47,148 nucleotides of DNA from Microvirga tunisiensis (GCF_009296175.1 NZ_VOSK01000028.1:1-47148), one strand, 5' to 3'; positions 25,454 to 35,446 are shown, counted from the first letter of the stretch. Translations and numbers: made by a program. Notes: generated from the letters alone by a model not told the origin.

Positions 25454-26137
25454 ATGGCCATCAAAGCATCTCCCACTCCTGGCTCAAAGCTCATCAACCA
25501 CACTGATCATGCTTTGATCCTCATCGACTTCCAGTCGCAGATGTCGTTTGCGACGAAGTCCATCGATGCTGTGAACCTTCGTAACAATGCGGCTATGATC
25601 GCTCAGGCAGCCGCCGGCTTCAAGATCCCGACGATCTTGACGACCGTTGCGGAGAAGAGCTTTTCGGGACCGATGTTCTCTGAGGTCACCGATTCCTTTC
25701 CGGGTCAGAAGCTTCTCGACCGTACGTCCATGAATACCTGGGAGGATGCCGCCGTCATCGATGAGGTGAATCGGATCGGAAAGGAGCGCCTCGTTTTTGC
25801 AGGTCTTTGGACTTCGGTCTGCATCGTCGGCCCGACGCTCTCCGCGCTCGAACAAGGCTTTGAGGTCTATGCCGTCACAGACGCATGTGGCGATGTTTCA
25901 ACCGAGGCACATGAGCGCGCGGTAGAGCGCATGATCCAGGCCGGCGTCCGGCCGATGACCGCCCTGCAATATCTCCTCGAGCTCCAGCGCGATTGGGCCC
26001 GTACCGAGACTTACGACATGACGACAGGAATCGCGAAGAAGTACGGCGGTGCCTACGGCCTTGGCATCATCTACGCCAAGACCATGTTCGGCGCGAGCGA
26101 AGGCGCTCACGGCACGTCGGCCGTGGCTGCAGAATAA
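25454..26137 (+). CDS. Isochorismatase-family cysteine hydrolase, YcaC-like
   Basis: The 227-residue protein has the family features in order: ALILIDFQSQMSF (catalytic Asp), a Lys-containing segment around TTVAEKSFSGP, and the nucleophile Cys in GLWTSVCIVGPTLSALEQGF, followed by VYAVTDACGDVS. Such enzymes hydrolyse amides or related bonds; the substrate is not predictable. AGGATCG lies before the ATG. A hairpin of nine pairs follows the gene. Confidence 0.9.
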   Translation: MAIKASPTPGSKLINHTDHALILIDFQSQMSFATKSIDAVNLRNNAAMIAQAAAGFKIPTILTTVAEKSFSGPMFSEVTDSFPGQKLLDRTSMNTWEDAAVIDEVNRIGKERLVFAGLWTSVCIVGPTLSALEQGFEVYAVTDACGDVSTEAHERAVERMIQAGVRPMTALQYLLELQRDWARTETYDMTTGIAKKYGGAYGLGIIYAKTMFGASEGAHGTSAVAAE

Positions 26138-26151
26138 CCATCAATTCTGGC

Positions 26152-26176
26152 CGATGCAGGAGCACGCCCTGCATCG
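26152..26176 (+). terminator. Hairpin after the isochorismatase-like gene
   Basis: CGATGCAGG and CCTGCATCG form a perfect nine-pair stem with a seven-base loop. The T tract is poor (TTCC), so termination may be partial. Confidence 0.4.
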
Positions 26177-26236
26177 TTCCATTCATCTCCCATCACCTCG
26201 ACTGCCATGAACGGCAGCAGCGAGCGAAAGCCGGTT

Positions 26237-28165
26237 ATGTCCATGTCTCATGATCGTCGTACAGTTATCGCTGGACTTGGCGCATTCGGGGCTGGCTTTG
26301 CTCTTTCCAGAAGCTTGGAGGCTCAGACGATGAATGCATCCGCCGACCTGATCCTGTTCAACGGCAGGATCACGACCCTCGATCGTCAGGCGCCCGAAGC
26401 TTCCGCATTGGCCATCCGGGATGGGCGCTTCGTCACCGTCGGAGACGAGAGGGAGGTCATGAATCTCGCCGGCCCCGAAACACGGCGCGTGGATTTGAAG
26501 GGCCGTCGGGTCATACCCGGGCTGATCGACAGTCACATGCACATCATCCGCGGCGGCCTCAACTACAACATGGAACTGCGCTGGGACGGCGTTCGCTCCC
26601 TTGCCGATGCCATGCGGATGCTCAAGGAGCAGGTGGACCGCACGCCGGCTCCGCAATGGGTCTACGTAGTCGGCGGCTTCACGGAACATCAGTTCGCCGA
26701 GAAGAGGCTGCCGACGCTCAATGAGATCAACACCGTCGCTCCCGACACGCCCGTCTTCATCCTGCATCTCTACGACCGCGCGCTGTTGAATGGCGCTGCA
26801 CTGCGCGCCGTCGGCTATACGAAGGACACGCCGAACCCTCCGGGAGGTGAGATTCAGCGCGATGCGCACGGCAATCCGACAGGCCTGCTGATCGCCAAGC
26901 CCAACGCCACGATCCTTTATGCGACCCTCTCCAAAGGCCCTAAGCTCCCACCTGAATATCAGAAAAACTCTTCGCGCCACTTCATGCGGGAGGTGAACCG
27001 GCTCGGAGTGACCGGTGTCATTGATGCTGGTGGCGGATTCCAGAACTATCCAGACGATTACCAGATCATTGAGGAACTGCATCGCGAAGGCCAGCTCACG
27101 GTACGTCTCGCCTATAATCTCTTCACCCAGAAGCCAAAGGAAGAGCTGAACGACTTCGACTCCTGGGCGAAGCAGGTCAAGCCAGGCCAGGGCGACGATC
27201 TCTACCGCCACAATGGCGCCGGCGAGATGCTGGTCTACTCGGCTGCGGATTTCGAGGACTTCAAGGTCGAGCGGCCTGAGATGCCGCCCTCGATGGAGGC
27301 AGACCTCGAGCCCGTCGTTCGGCTGCTTGCCCAGAACCGCTGGCCCTGGCGGCTGCATGCCACCTATAACGAAACCATCACCGGGGCTCTCGACGTGTTC
27401 GAGAAAGTGAACAGGGACGTGCCGCTCGAAGGCCTGCACTGGTTCATCGATCACGCCGAGACCATCGACGACCGTAACATCGACCGCATCGCAGCTCTCG
27501 GCGGCGGCATCGCGGTCAAGCGCTACGGCAACAAGGCGGCGGAGCGCACGCCGCCGATCAAGCGCATGCTGGAAGCCGGCGTTCCCGTGGGCGCAGGCAC
27601 CGATGCCACCCGTGTGGCCTCCTACAATCCGTGGGTGTCGCTATCCTGGCTCGTGACGGGAAAGACCCTGGGAGGGCTGACACTTTATCCTTCCGCGAAC
27701 CGTCTCGATCGGGAAAGCGCTCTGCGCCTGTGGACACAAGCCAATGCCTGGTTCTCCACGGAAGAAGGCAAGAAGGGACAGATCAAAGCAGGCCAGTTGG
27801 CAGATCTGGCGGTCTTGTCCGACGATTATTTCTCCATTCCGGAAGACGCGATTCAGGACATCACGTCCGTCCTCACGCTGCTCGGCGGCAGACCGGTTCA
27901 TGGGGATGCCGAGTTCAAGGATCTCGCGCCGTCGCTACCCCCGCCGATGCCGGATTGGGCGCCTGTTCGCGCCTTCGGGGGCTATCAGCAGCGCCGCGCC
28001 GGTCTTGAAGGAGATCGCAAATATGCTTTCGCGGCGGCCTGCGGCTGCGCCAACAACTGCGGGGTGCATGGCCATTCCCATGCCGGCGCTTGGGGCTCCA
28101 ATCCGCCCACCTCGGACTCGCGCTCCTTCTGGGGCGCTCTCGGCTGCTCCTGCTGGGCTTTCTGA
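26237..28165 (+). CDS. Tat-exported YtcJ-like amidohydrolase with Cys/His-rich tail
   Basis: A metal-dependent amidohydrolase of about 642 residues. The N-terminus carries a twin-arginine signal (DRRTVIAGLGAFGAGFAL), so it is exported folded. Metal-site motifs are DSHMHI (HxH), LHATYNE, WFIDHAE and GAGTDATR, as in the YtcJ/amidohydrolase-3 group. The last 45 residues are unusual: CGCANNCGVHGHSHAGAW and, at the very end, ALGCSCWAF, with five Cys and three His. The ATG at 26237 was preferred because it places the Tat motif near the start; 26207 is the other candidate. It is followed after 10 bp by the broken DoxX gene. Confidence 0.88.
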   Translation: MSMSHDRRTVIAGLGAFGAGFALSRSLEAQTMNASADLILFNGRITTLDRQAPEASALAIRDGRFVTVGDEREVMNLAGPETRRVDLKGRRVIPGLIDSHMHIIRGGLNYNMELRWDGVRSLADAMRMLKEQVDRTPAPQWVYVVGGFTEHQFAEKRLPTLNEINTVAPDTPVFILHLYDRALLNGAALRAVGYTKDTPNPPGGEIQRDAHGNPTGLLIAKPNATILYATLSKGPKLPPEYQKNSSRHFMREVNRLGVTGVIDAGGGFQNYPDDYQIIEELHREGQLTVRLAYNLFTQKPKEELNDFDSWAKQVKPGQGDDLYRHNGAGEMLVYSAADFEDFKVERPEMPPSMEADLEPVVRLLAQNRWPWRLHATYNETITGALDVFEKVNRDVPLEGLHWFIDHAETIDDRNIDRIAALGGGIAVKRYGNKAAERTPPIKRMLEAGVPVGAGTDATRVASYNPWVSLSWLVTGKTLGGLTLYPSANRLDRESALRLWTQANAWFSTEEGKKGQIKAGQLADLAVLSDDYFSIPEDAIQDITSVLTLLGGRPVHGDAEFKDLAPSLPPPMPDWAPVRAFGGYQQRRAGLEGDRKYAFAAACGCANNCGVHGHSHAGAWGSNPPTSDSRSFWGALGCSCWAF

Positions 28166-28175
28166 GGAACGCGCC

Positions 28176-28600
28176 ATGATCAATATCGCCGCTCCCCGAC
28201 CGATCACCCGAATGTTGGCCCTACCCGGGTTCGACTATCTGGCGCGCCTTGCTCTTGCATCCCCTTCCTGATCAGCGGCGTCGTGAAACTCACCGATTTC
28301 GCTGGAGCTGTGAACGAAATCACGGGCCTCGGCCTCGAGCCCGCCGCATTGATGGCAGCCCTCGTCATTGGCGCGCAACTCGGCGGGTCCATTCTGTTCC
28401 TCACCCGTCGCGCCTGCTGGTTCGGCGCAGGCGTCCTGGCAGTGTTCACACTCTTGGCAACCCTCCTGGCTCACCCTTTCTGGGCCTTCGAGGGACCTGA
28501 TCGCGGTCGCCAGACTGCGACGTTCTTCGAGCATGTCGCCATCATGGGAGGTCTTGCTCTTGCAGCATTGCTCGCCAATGGCCGGGGCGTTCGGTCATGA
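28176..28600 (+). pseudogene. DoxX-family membrane protein broken by a one-base frameshift
   Basis: The first frame starts at the ATG at 28176 and reads to ARLALAS, then goes out of frame to a stop at 28269. The next frame continues exactly where the family sequence should, FLISGVVKLTDFAGAVNEIT, and runs to 28600 through three further membrane segments. Adding one C to the CCCC run at 28261-28264 restores one protein of about 141 residues. Either the gene has lost a base or the read has an error. A shorter product from the GTG at 28283 is possible but would lack the first helix. Its TGA overlaps the ATG of the MFS gene. Confidence 0.85.
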
Positions 28601-30255
28601 CGGAAACCTCGACCCGAATCGCCGGTGCGTCGGCGTCTCCGCCCCCCGGCACCTTTGCTCCTCTCCGTCACCGCCTCTTTGCGGTAATCTGGACGGCGAC
28701 GGTCCTCGGCAACATCGGCACCTTCATGCGGGACGTGTCATCTGCCTGGCTCGTGACGGGAATCTCCGCCTCGCCCGCCTCCGTCGCCATGATTCAGGTG
28801 GCCGGGACGCTGCCATTTTTCCTTCTGGCCATTCCGGCCGGTGTCCTGTCCGACATCCTTGACCGGCGCCGCCTTCTCATCGTTCTCCAGATTGTTCTCG
28901 GAAGCGTAAGCTCCCTGCTCGCCATTCTGGCCTGGACGGGCGCGGTCTCGGTCGAAAGCCTCGTCGTCCTCACCTTCCTCGGCGGCGTGGGCGCCGCTTT
29001 GGCGACGCCGGCCTGGCAGGCCATCACGCCGGAACTCGTTCCCCGATCCGACCTGAAAGGCGCCGTGGCGCTCAATTCGCTCGGCATCAACATCGCGCGG
29101 TCCATCGGGCCCGCCCTGGGTGGATTTCTGCTCGCTTTTGCGGGAGCCGCTGCCGTTTACGGTCTCGACGTCCTCACCTATGTCCTCGTCGCAGGCGCTC
29201 TGCTGTGGTGGCGACGCGAAGCGGACGCGGATGACGGTCTGCGGGAGAATTTCGGCGGGGCGCTGCGCGCCGGATTGCGCTACGCCCGGGCGAGCAGGGA
29301 TCTCCACCGCATCCTGTGGCGGGCCGTACTGTTCTTCGCCTTCGCCAGCGCCGTCTGGGCGCTTCTGCCCATCGTGGCGCGACAGGAGATTGGCGGGGGA
29401 CCGGGCTTCTATGGCCTGTTGCTCGGCAGCGTCGGGGCAGGCGCCATCGCAGGAGCCATCCTGCTGCCGCGGACCCGCGCCCGGCTCGGACAGGATCGGC
29501 TGGTGCTCGCCGCAACACTCGTGACCGCCGGCTCGACGGCCCTTCTCGCCCTGACGAATTCCGAGATCGTCGCGATCATTGCGACCTTCGTGCTCGGGAC
29601 CTCCTGGATCGCCATGCTCACCACGCTCAACAGCACCATGCAGGCGATCCTGCCGAACTGGATTCGGGGCCGGGGTCTCGCGATCTATCTCACCGCCTTC
29701 AATGGCGCGATGGCGGCAGGCAGCCTGGGCTGGGGCTTCCTGGCGCAAGAGATCGGCACGGATGCCACTCTGATCGCTGCTGGTCTCAGTCTTGTCGTGG
29801 TTGCCGTACTGGCTCGCCGCGCTCCTCTGCCGACCGGCGACGGCGATCTGACGCCGTCGCTGCACTGGCCTGAACCGGCCATGGCCGAACCCATCTCGCA
29901 TGACAGGGGGCCGGTGATGGTCATGGTGACCTACCGCATCCTGCCGGCAGATCGCGCCGCCTTCCTCGCGGCTCTCGAGCGGCTCTCGGAGGAGCGCTGG
30001 CGTGACGGCGCCTCTTCGTGGGGCATTTCCGAGGATGCCGCCGATCCCGAACGCATCGTCGAGTGGTTCTTCGTCGAATCCTGGGCCGAACATCTACGTC
30101 AGCACAAGCGGATCTCGAAGGCCGACGCGGACATCCAGGCCGAAGCCCGACGATTTCACCAGGGCGCGGCCCCTCCCTTGGTTCAGCACCTCCTGGCGGT
30201 CGACAAGCCGCGACGGCAGCAACTTCAAAACAAGCAGAAGGACAGCACATCATGA
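28597..30255 (+). CDS. MFS transporter with C-terminal soluble domain
   Basis: In 552 residues the first ~415 form a twelve-helix carrier of the MFS_3 (enterobactin-exporter-like) type, with the loop motif [13 protein letters not shown] between helices 2 and 3. Residues ~435-545 form a soluble domain, [20 protein letters not shown] and onward, resembling a monooxygenase-like dimeric alpha/beta barrel; this fusion recurs in the MFS_3 family. The gene starts with ATGA overlap and ends in the same way, so it is tightly coupled to DoxX and the hydrolase. Confidence 0.9.
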   Translation: MTETSTRIAGASASPPPGTFAPLRHRLFAVIWTATVLGNIGTFMRDVSSAWLVTGISASPASVAMIQVAGTLPFFLLAIPAGVLSDILDRRRLLIVLQIVLGSVSSLLAILAWTGAVSVESLVVLTFLGGVGAALATPAWQAITPELVPRSDLKGAVALNSLGINIARSIGPALGGFLLAFAGAAAVYGLDVLTYVLVAGALLWWRREADADDGLRENFGGALRAGLRYARASRDLHRILWRAVLFFAFASAVWALLPIVARQEIGGGPGFYGLLLGSVGAGAIAGAILLPRTRARLGQDRLVLAATLVTAGSTALLALTNSEIVAIIATFVLGTSWIAMLTTLNSTMQAILPNWIRGRGLAIYLTAFNGAMAAGSLGWGFLAQEIGTDATLIAAGLSLVVVAVLARRAPLPTGDGDLTPSLHWPEPAMAEPISHDRGPVMVMVTYRILPADRAAFLAALERLSEERWRDGASSWGISEDAADPERIVEWFFVESWAEHLRQHKRISKADADIQAEARRFHQGAAPPLVQHLLAVDKPRRQQLQNKQKDSTS

Positions 30256-31073
30256 GCACAATCACGACGAAGGACGGCACCAAGATCTTTTACAAGGACT
30301 GGGGAACCGGGCAGCCGATTCTGTTCTCGCACGGCTGGCCCCTCATGGCTGATGCCTGGGACGGCCAGATGCTTTTCTTCGGCCAGCAGGGCTATCGCGT
30401 CGTCGCGCATGACCGCCGCAGCCATGGCCGCTCGGACCAGACCTGGGACGGCAACCACATGGATCAGTATGCCGATGACCTGGCCGAACTGATCGAGAAG
30501 CTCGATCTCAGAAACATCATCATGATCGGCCACTCCACTGGTGGCGGCGAGGTAGCGCATTACATCGGCCGCCACGGCTCCGATCGGGTCGCGAAGGTTG
30601 TTCTCGTCGGTGCAGTGCCGCCCCTGATGCTGAAGACCGAAGCCAATCCAGAAGGCACGCCGATCGAGGTCTTCGACGGCATCCGCAAGAACACCGGCGG
30701 CGACCGCTCGCAGTTCTTCAAGGATCTCACCATTCCATTCTATGGCTTTAATCGGGACGGCGCGAAGATCAACGAGGGCTTGCGCGAATCCTTCTGGCTT
30801 CAGGGCATGATGGGCGGCATCAAGGGTGAGTATGACTGCGTCCGTGAATTCTCGGAGGTCGACTACACCGAGGACCTGAAGAAGATCGACAAGCCGACGC
30901 TCGTGATCCATGGCGATGACGACCAGATCGTTCCGATCAAAGCGTCGGCGGAAAAGACCGCGAAGATCGTTAAGGGAGCCCAGCTCAAGGTCTATCCGGG
31001 CGGCCCCCATGGCTTGGCGCAGACCGAGGCGGACAAGTTCAACGCCGACGTTCTCGCATTCATCAAAGGCTAG
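30252..31073 (+). CDS. Alpha/beta hydrolase, non-heme chloroperoxidase-like
   Basis: The 273-residue protein matches the group called non-heme haloperoxidases: [18 protein letters not shown] (oxyanion hole), the nucleophile elbow GHSTGGGE, the acid Asp in [10 protein letters not shown] and the catalytic His in [11 protein letters not shown]. It is a cytosolic hydrolase acting on esters or lactones; the perhydrolysis activity of this group is a side reaction. Start ATG 30252 overlaps the MFS stop. Confidence 0.94.
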   Translation: MSTITTKDGTKIFYKDWGTGQPILFSHGWPLMADAWDGQMLFFGQQGYRVVAHDRRSHGRSDQTWDGNHMDQYADDLAELIEKLDLRNIIMIGHSTGGGEVAHYIGRHGSDRVAKVVLVGAVPPLMLKTEANPEGTPIEVFDGIRKNTGGDRSQFFKDLTIPFYGFNRDGAKINEGLRESFWLQGMMGGIKGEYDCVREFSEVDYTEDLKKIDKPTLVIHGDDDQIVPIKASAEKTAKIVKGAQLKVYPGGPHGLAQTEADKFNADVLAFIKG

Positions 31074-31074
31074 A

Positions 31075-31317
31075 ATGAAGGTCTTGCTTGGATTGCTCCT
31101 TGCTCTCGGTGTCGGAATCGTGTGCGGTCTTGCTGGGCTGCCTCTTCCGGCACCTTTGGCTCTCACAGGAGCAGCCCTCGTTCTGGCCATGTCGGCCGGC
31201 TATGAGATCGTGGATCGCCTCGCGTCCCATCGCGAGGCATCCCAGCGGGGAAACTGTGGCGGGCCCGATGGCTACACAGGGGCCGCGCGTATCGCGCAGA
31301 AACGGCAGTCCGGGTGA
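31075..31317 (+). CDS. XapX-domain small membrane protein
   Basis: An 80-residue protein with two hydrophobic segments and the XapX pattern: MKVLLGLLLALGVGIVCGLA, then GLPLPAPLALTGAALVLAM. XapX proteins are short, of unknown function, and often lie near hydrolases and transporters. The ATG follows the hydrolase stop by one base. A hydrophilic tail ends QKRQSG. Confidence 0.82.
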   Translation: MKVLLGLLLALGVGIVCGLAGLPLPAPLALTGAALVLAMSAGYEIVDRLASHREASQRGNCGGPDGYTGAARIAQKRQSG

Positions 31318-31320
31318 TCC

Positions 31321-31485
31321 ATGCTGGAATTTCTTGCCGGGCTCCTGATGGCCTTTGCCATCGGAGCCTTCTGCCGCTGGTTCGACATCCCATCTCCTGC
31401 CCCGCCCAAGCTTGTCGGGGCCCTGTTGGTGGTTGCCATGACCATGGGCTTCCTGCTCACCGAACGGCTCATCGGAGTTCGGTGA
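31321..31485 (+). CDS. Second XapX-like small membrane protein
   Basis: A 54-residue protein beginning MLEFLAGLLMAFAIGAFCRW and continuing FDIPSPAPPKLVGALLVVAM, which repeats the layout of the preceding XapX protein: helix, P-x-PAPP turn, helix. It starts three bases after its neighbour. The pair looks like an old tandem duplication and could form a heterodimer (inference). Confidence 0.78.
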   Translation: MLEFLAGLLMAFAIGAFCRWFDIPSPAPPKLVGALLVVAMTMGFLLTERLIGVR

Positions 31486-31571
31486 GGACTGAGCTTTGGT
31501 TCGTCCTGGGCTCGGCACGCCCCATCATTGAACAATCAATGCAAGAAGACGCCTACGCACGCCATCCGTGA

Positions 31572-31604
31572 ATCGCATCGATAAGTCGGGCTTATCGATG
31601 CGAT
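31572..31604. promoter_or_regulatory. 14-base perfect palindrome upstream of arginase
   Basis: ATCGCATCGATAAG and its exact reverse complement are separated by TCGGG. There is no T run directly after it, so it is either a weak bidirectional terminator for the XapX operon or an operator for rocF, whose start is 96 bp further on. Confidence 0.55.
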
Positions 31605-31699
31605 CCGCCGGCAGAATCCTTTTGTCAAACTTTACTGTTCCACTCACTATGGCTGCCTATGGCTGCGTGTCGGCATGGCAGAGCCTGAGGGAGAACAGA

Positions 31700-32650
31700 A
31701 TGACATCGAAGCCGTGTATCGTTCTGGGCGTGCCGGTTCAGGTGGGCGCGGGCCGCCTTGGCTGCGATATGGGGCCGAGCGCCTTTCGTACCGCCGGCCT
31801 GCTCACCGAACTGCAAAACCTCGGCTATGTTGTGGAGGACCGAGGCAACATCGTGCCTAAGCCGCTCCGGGATTTGCAGCATCCGAACACTGCCATCAAG
31901 GCTCTATCGGAAATCGTCGCCTGGACCGAGGCTATCGCCGAAGCAGCCTATCAGGCCAGCGGCGACGGTATGCCGATTTTCATCGGCGGCGACCACAGCC
32001 TCTCGGCCGGCTCGATGACCGGACTTGCCCGGCGTGCGGCGGAAGAAGACCGTGAGTTCTTCGTTCTGTGGCTCGATTCACATCCGGATTTCCATACCCT
32101 TGGCACGACCACGAGCGGCAACCTGCATGGCGTGCCGATGGCCTACGCAACAGGCCTTGACGGGTTCGCAGGTTACTTCCCCACTCTTGCCGCTCCGATC
32201 AAGCCACAGAACGTCTGCATGACGGGCATCCGCAGTGTCGATCCCGCAGAGCGCTCTGCGCTGCAAAGTGCGGGCGTGACGGTTCACGACATGCGATCCA
32301 TCGACGAGAACGGCGTCGTATCGCTTCTTGATGCCTTCCTGCAGCGTGTCGCAGCGGCAGACGGTGTTCTCCATGTGAGTCTTGACGTAGACTTCCTGGA
32401 TCCTGTGATAGCGCCTGGCGTCGGCACCACCGTTCCTGGCGGCGCGACCTTCCGCGAGGCACATCTCGTCATGGAAATCCTTCACGACAGCGATCTCGTG
32501 GGCAGCCTCGACCTGGTCGAACTCAACCCGTTTCTCGACGAACGCGGCCGCACGGCCCTGCTCGTGGTCGATCGTGTCGCAAGCCTCATGGGGCGGCGGG
32601 TGCTGGATCGTCCGACCCAGAGCTACCGCTATACCCCCAAGATCGGGTGA
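31700..32650 (+). CDS. rocF: Arginase
   Basis: The 316-residue product shows the ureohydrolase manganese-site motifs: [19 protein letters not shown] (where DAHxD is the norm), SLDVDFLDP and the substrate region [11 protein letters not shown]. It hydrolyses arginine to ornithine and urea. The ATG at 31700, with GGGAGA upstream, was chosen over upstream frame openings because the family begins about ten residues before [12 protein letters not shown]. It stands alone, with a perfect palindrome upstream. Confidence 0.94.
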   Translation: MTSKPCIVLGVPVQVGAGRLGCDMGPSAFRTAGLLTELQNLGYVVEDRGNIVPKPLRDLQHPNTAIKALSEIVAWTEAIAEAAYQASGDGMPIFIGGDHSLSAGSMTGLARRAAEEDREFFVLWLDSHPDFHTLGTTTSGNLHGVPMAYATGLDGFAGYFPTLAAPIKPQNVCMTGIRSVDPAERSALQSAGVTVHDMRSIDENGVVSLLDAFLQRVAAADGVLHVSLDVDFLDPVIAPGVGTTVPGGATFREAHLVMEILHDSDLVGSLDLVELNPFLDERGRTALLVVDRVASLMGRRVLDRPTQSYRYTPKIG

Positions 32651-32894
32651 GCCCATCAAAGCCTCTTTGGCAGAGTGCCAAGGGTACCTGGACGATGTCT
32701 GAAGGCGCCAGATCATGTTTTGGCCAATCCGGCCCAACTTACGGACTGGCTTTGCATCGGGGAGATTTCTAGACAGACGAGGCTAAACGCAATAAAATTG
32801 CATTGGATGCGGAACATCAGGGATGCTGCACCCATTGGGCTCTTGGGATGTGCTGATACGCATGCCATTCCCAAGCAAATAAGCGAGGCCCATT

Positions 32895-34256
32895 ATGACC
32901 GCTGAAAGATCAAAGGTCGTGATTGTCGGAGCGGGGTTCGGCGGGCTGACGGCGGCCCAGTCCCTGGCGTGGGCTCCTGTCGATGTGACGATCATCGACC
33001 GGCACAACTACCACTACTTCCAACCACTGCTCTATCAGGTCGCCACGGCGGCCTTGTCACCGGCTGACATCGCTTGGCCGATCCGCGGCATCCTCAGGCG
33101 GCAGACGAATGCGACGGTGCTTCTGGCCAATGTCACCGGCATCGATGCCGACGTGCGCATCATCCACGCGGGAACGGTGACTGTCCCGTATGATTATCTC
33201 GTCCTCGCGACAGGCGCCACACACTCCTATTTCGGACATCCGGAATGGGCTCCCATTGCTCCGGGGCTGAAGCAGATCGAAGACGCGACGGCCATCCGCC
33301 GAAAGATCCTTCTCGCTTTCGAGCACGCCGAGTTGACCGACGATTATGCCGAACAACGCCGTCTGCTTACCTTCGTGGTCGTGGGCGGCGGCCCGACCGG
33401 CGTCGAAATGGCCGGAGCCATAGCTGAAGTGGCCCACCATGCATTGCCGTCAGAGTTCCGGCGGATCGACACGCATGCCGCTAGAGTGATCCTGATCGAG
33501 GCGGGACCTCGCCTGCTGCCAACCTTCCCGGAGGATCTTTCGGCCTATGCCCATGAAGCGCTGGAGAGGATGGGCGTGGAGGTCAGGACCCAAGCCCGGG
33601 TCACTAACTGCGATCAGGACGGGGTCAGTCTGGAGGAGACTCGGATCGAGGCTGGCACGGTCATATGGGCCGCAGGTGTAGTGGCCTCTCCGGCCGCCGA
33701 GTGGCTCGGCGTGGACCACGACCGTGCCGGGCGGGTCAAGGTCGAGCCCAATCTGACGGTTCCCGGCAGGCCCGAGATCTTCGTGATCGGCGACACCGCG
33801 TCAGCAGTCGACGCGGCTGGAAGGGCAGCACCCGGAATTGCTCCGGCAGCCAAGCAGATGGGCCGCTATGTGGCCCACGTGATTGCCTCGAGGGTCGAAA
33901 ACAGGACCTCGCCCGGACCATTCCGGTATCGCCATCAGGGCGACCTTGCCACGGTCGGGCGCAAGGCTGCCGTGGTGAAGCTCAATTCCATTCATCTTAC
34001 GGGCTTCATCGGCTGGCTGTTCTGGGGCATCGCGCACGTCTACTTCCTGATCGGCCTGCGCAACCGCGCCGTCGTGGCGTTCAGCTGGCTGTGGAACTAC
34101 CTGACCTATCAGCGAGGAGCACGCCTTATTGTCGATAGTCCCGACAATCAGAAGATGGCTCGGGATGAGAAGGTGCGGCCCCTGCCCACTTCCGTCGAGG
34201 CGAGCCGCGGACCCGGCCGGGATCAGCCGCGGTCAGACAGAGTGGACTGGCGATAG
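32895..34256 (+). CDS. ndh: NDH-2-like FAD-dependent NADH dehydrogenase
   Basis: In 453 residues there are two dinucleotide-binding motifs, VVIVGAGFGGLTAAQSLA (FAD) and FVVVGGGPTGVEMAGAIAE (NADH), the NYHYFQPLLYQVAT segment, the FAD-contacting IFVIGDTAS and a C-terminal membrane-binding helical part around FIGWLFWGIAHVYFLIGLRN. It should pass electrons from NADH to quinone at the inner membrane without pumping protons. The start has GAGG upstream. Confidence 0.94.
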   Translation: MTAERSKVVIVGAGFGGLTAAQSLAWAPVDVTIIDRHNYHYFQPLLYQVATAALSPADIAWPIRGILRRQTNATVLLANVTGIDADVRIIHAGTVTVPYDYLVLATGATHSYFGHPEWAPIAPGLKQIEDATAIRRKILLAFEHAELTDDYAEQRRLLTFVVVGGGPTGVEMAGAIAEVAHHALPSEFRRIDTHAARVILIEAGPRLLPTFPEDLSAYAHEALERMGVEVRTQARVTNCDQDGVSLEETRIEAGTVIWAAGVVASPAAEWLGVDHDRAGRVKVEPNLTVPGRPEIFVIGDTASAVDAAGRAAPGIAPAAKQMGRYVAHVIASRVENRTSPGPFRYRHQGDLATVGRKAAVVKLNSIHLTGFIGWLFWGIAHVYFLIGLRNRAVVAFSWLWNYLTYQRGARLIVDSPDNQKMARDEKVRPLPTSVEASRGPGRDQPRSDRVDWR

Positions 34257-34333
34257 ATCGCCGCTGGACTGATCCGGCCGGTTTCGCTTAGACGACCCGA
34301 ACTAACGTCTGTTTCCGTTCGCCTCGGCAACAA

Positions 34334-35446
34334 TCAGTCGTCCGCCCGAACCTTGAAGAGATCAGGGTATTGCCGTGGTTGGGAGCGAAGATACTGGTTC
34401 GGTGCCTTGACGGCAGCACCGAAATGCGCCGCTGCGTGCCAAGGCCAATGAGGATCGTAGAGGATCGCGCGGGCAAGAGCGATCAGATCGGCGTCACCCG
34501 TGACGAGGATGGATTCCGCCTGCACATGATCCGTAATGAGACCCACGGCGATGACGGGCATTCCGACTGATCGCAAGGAGCGGGCGAGCGGTACCTGATA
34601 ACTTGGCCCCACCGGAATCTTCTGCGCTGGTGTAAGCCCGCCGCTCGAAACGTGAATCGCGCTGCACCCTCGTGCCTTGAGCGCTTTTGCGAATTCCACG
34701 GTCTCGTCGATGGTCCAACCACCTGCGGCCCAGTCCGTGCCCGACACGCGCACCGTTACCGGTCGCTCGGTCGGAAACGCGGCCCGAACGGCATCGAACA
34801 CCTCAAGCGGAAAGCGCATCCGGTTTTCCAAAGAACCGCCATAGCTGTCATCACGCTGGTTGGATAACGGTGAGAGAAACTGGTGGAGCAGGTAGCCGTG
34901 AGCCACATGGATCTGAACGGCGCTGAGGCCAAGCTTTGCGGCGCGTCTCGCCGCGTCGGCAAAGGCATTCCGCACCCGCGCAAGCCCCTCCTGATCGAGT
35001 GACTTTGGAGGCACTTCGCCAGCCTCGTGGGGGATCGCTGAAGGCGCGTCCGTCTGCCAGCCATTGAGGTGATCGGGCGAAACTTGTTTGCCGCCTTTCC
35101 AGGGCACCTCCGTGGAGGCCTTGCGTCCGGCATGACTCAGTTGGATCGCGATCGGCATGTCGGACCAGCGACGGATGCCCTCCAGAACGCGTCGCATGGC
35201 TGCCTCGCATTCGTCGGAATAGAGACCCACATCCGCATAGGTGATCCTGCCTTCAGGCAGAACCGCCGTCGCCTCGATGGTCAGGAGCGCCGCGCCCGAG
35301 AGGGCAAGCTGGCCCAGATGGATCAGATGCCAGTCGTTCATGCAGCCATTCTCGGCCGAGTACTGGCACATGGGCGCTATGACGATCCGGTTGGCGAGTT
35401 CGAGATCTCCGATCCGGAACGGTGTGAAGAGTTTGGCGTGTGACAT
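34334..35446 (-). CDS. NADH:flavin oxidoreductase, old yellow enzyme (YqjM-like)
   Basis: The 370-residue TIM-barrel flavoprotein begins LFTPFRIGDLELANRIVIAP and contains MCQYSAENG, the active-site pair in QLSHAGRKAS, HVAHGYLLHQFLSPLSNQR and the C-terminal FMN/phosphate region. The Cys in MCQYSA marks the thermophilic-like YqjM class. It reduces activated alkenes with NAD(P)H. ATG at 35446 with AGAGG upstream; the extra upstream reading frame was left out. It converges on ndh. Confidence 0.93.
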   Translation of the reverse strand: MSHAKLFTPFRIGDLELANRIVIAPMCQYSAENGCMNDWHLIHLGQLALSGAALLTIEATAVLPEGRITYADVGLYSDECEAAMRRVLEGIRRWSDMPIAIQLSHAGRKASTEVPWKGGKQVSPDHLNGWQTDAPSAIPHEAGEVPPKSLDQEGLARVRNAFADAARRAAKLGLSAVQIHVAHGYLLHQFLSPLSNQRDDSYGGSLENRMRFPLEVFDAVRAAFPTERPVTVRVSGTDWAAGGWTIDETVEFAKALKARGCSAIHVSSGGLTPAQKIPVGPSYQVPLARSLRSVGMPVIAVGLITDHVQAESILVTGDADLIALARAILYDPHWPWHAAAHFGAAVKAPNQYLRSQPRQYPDLFKVRADD

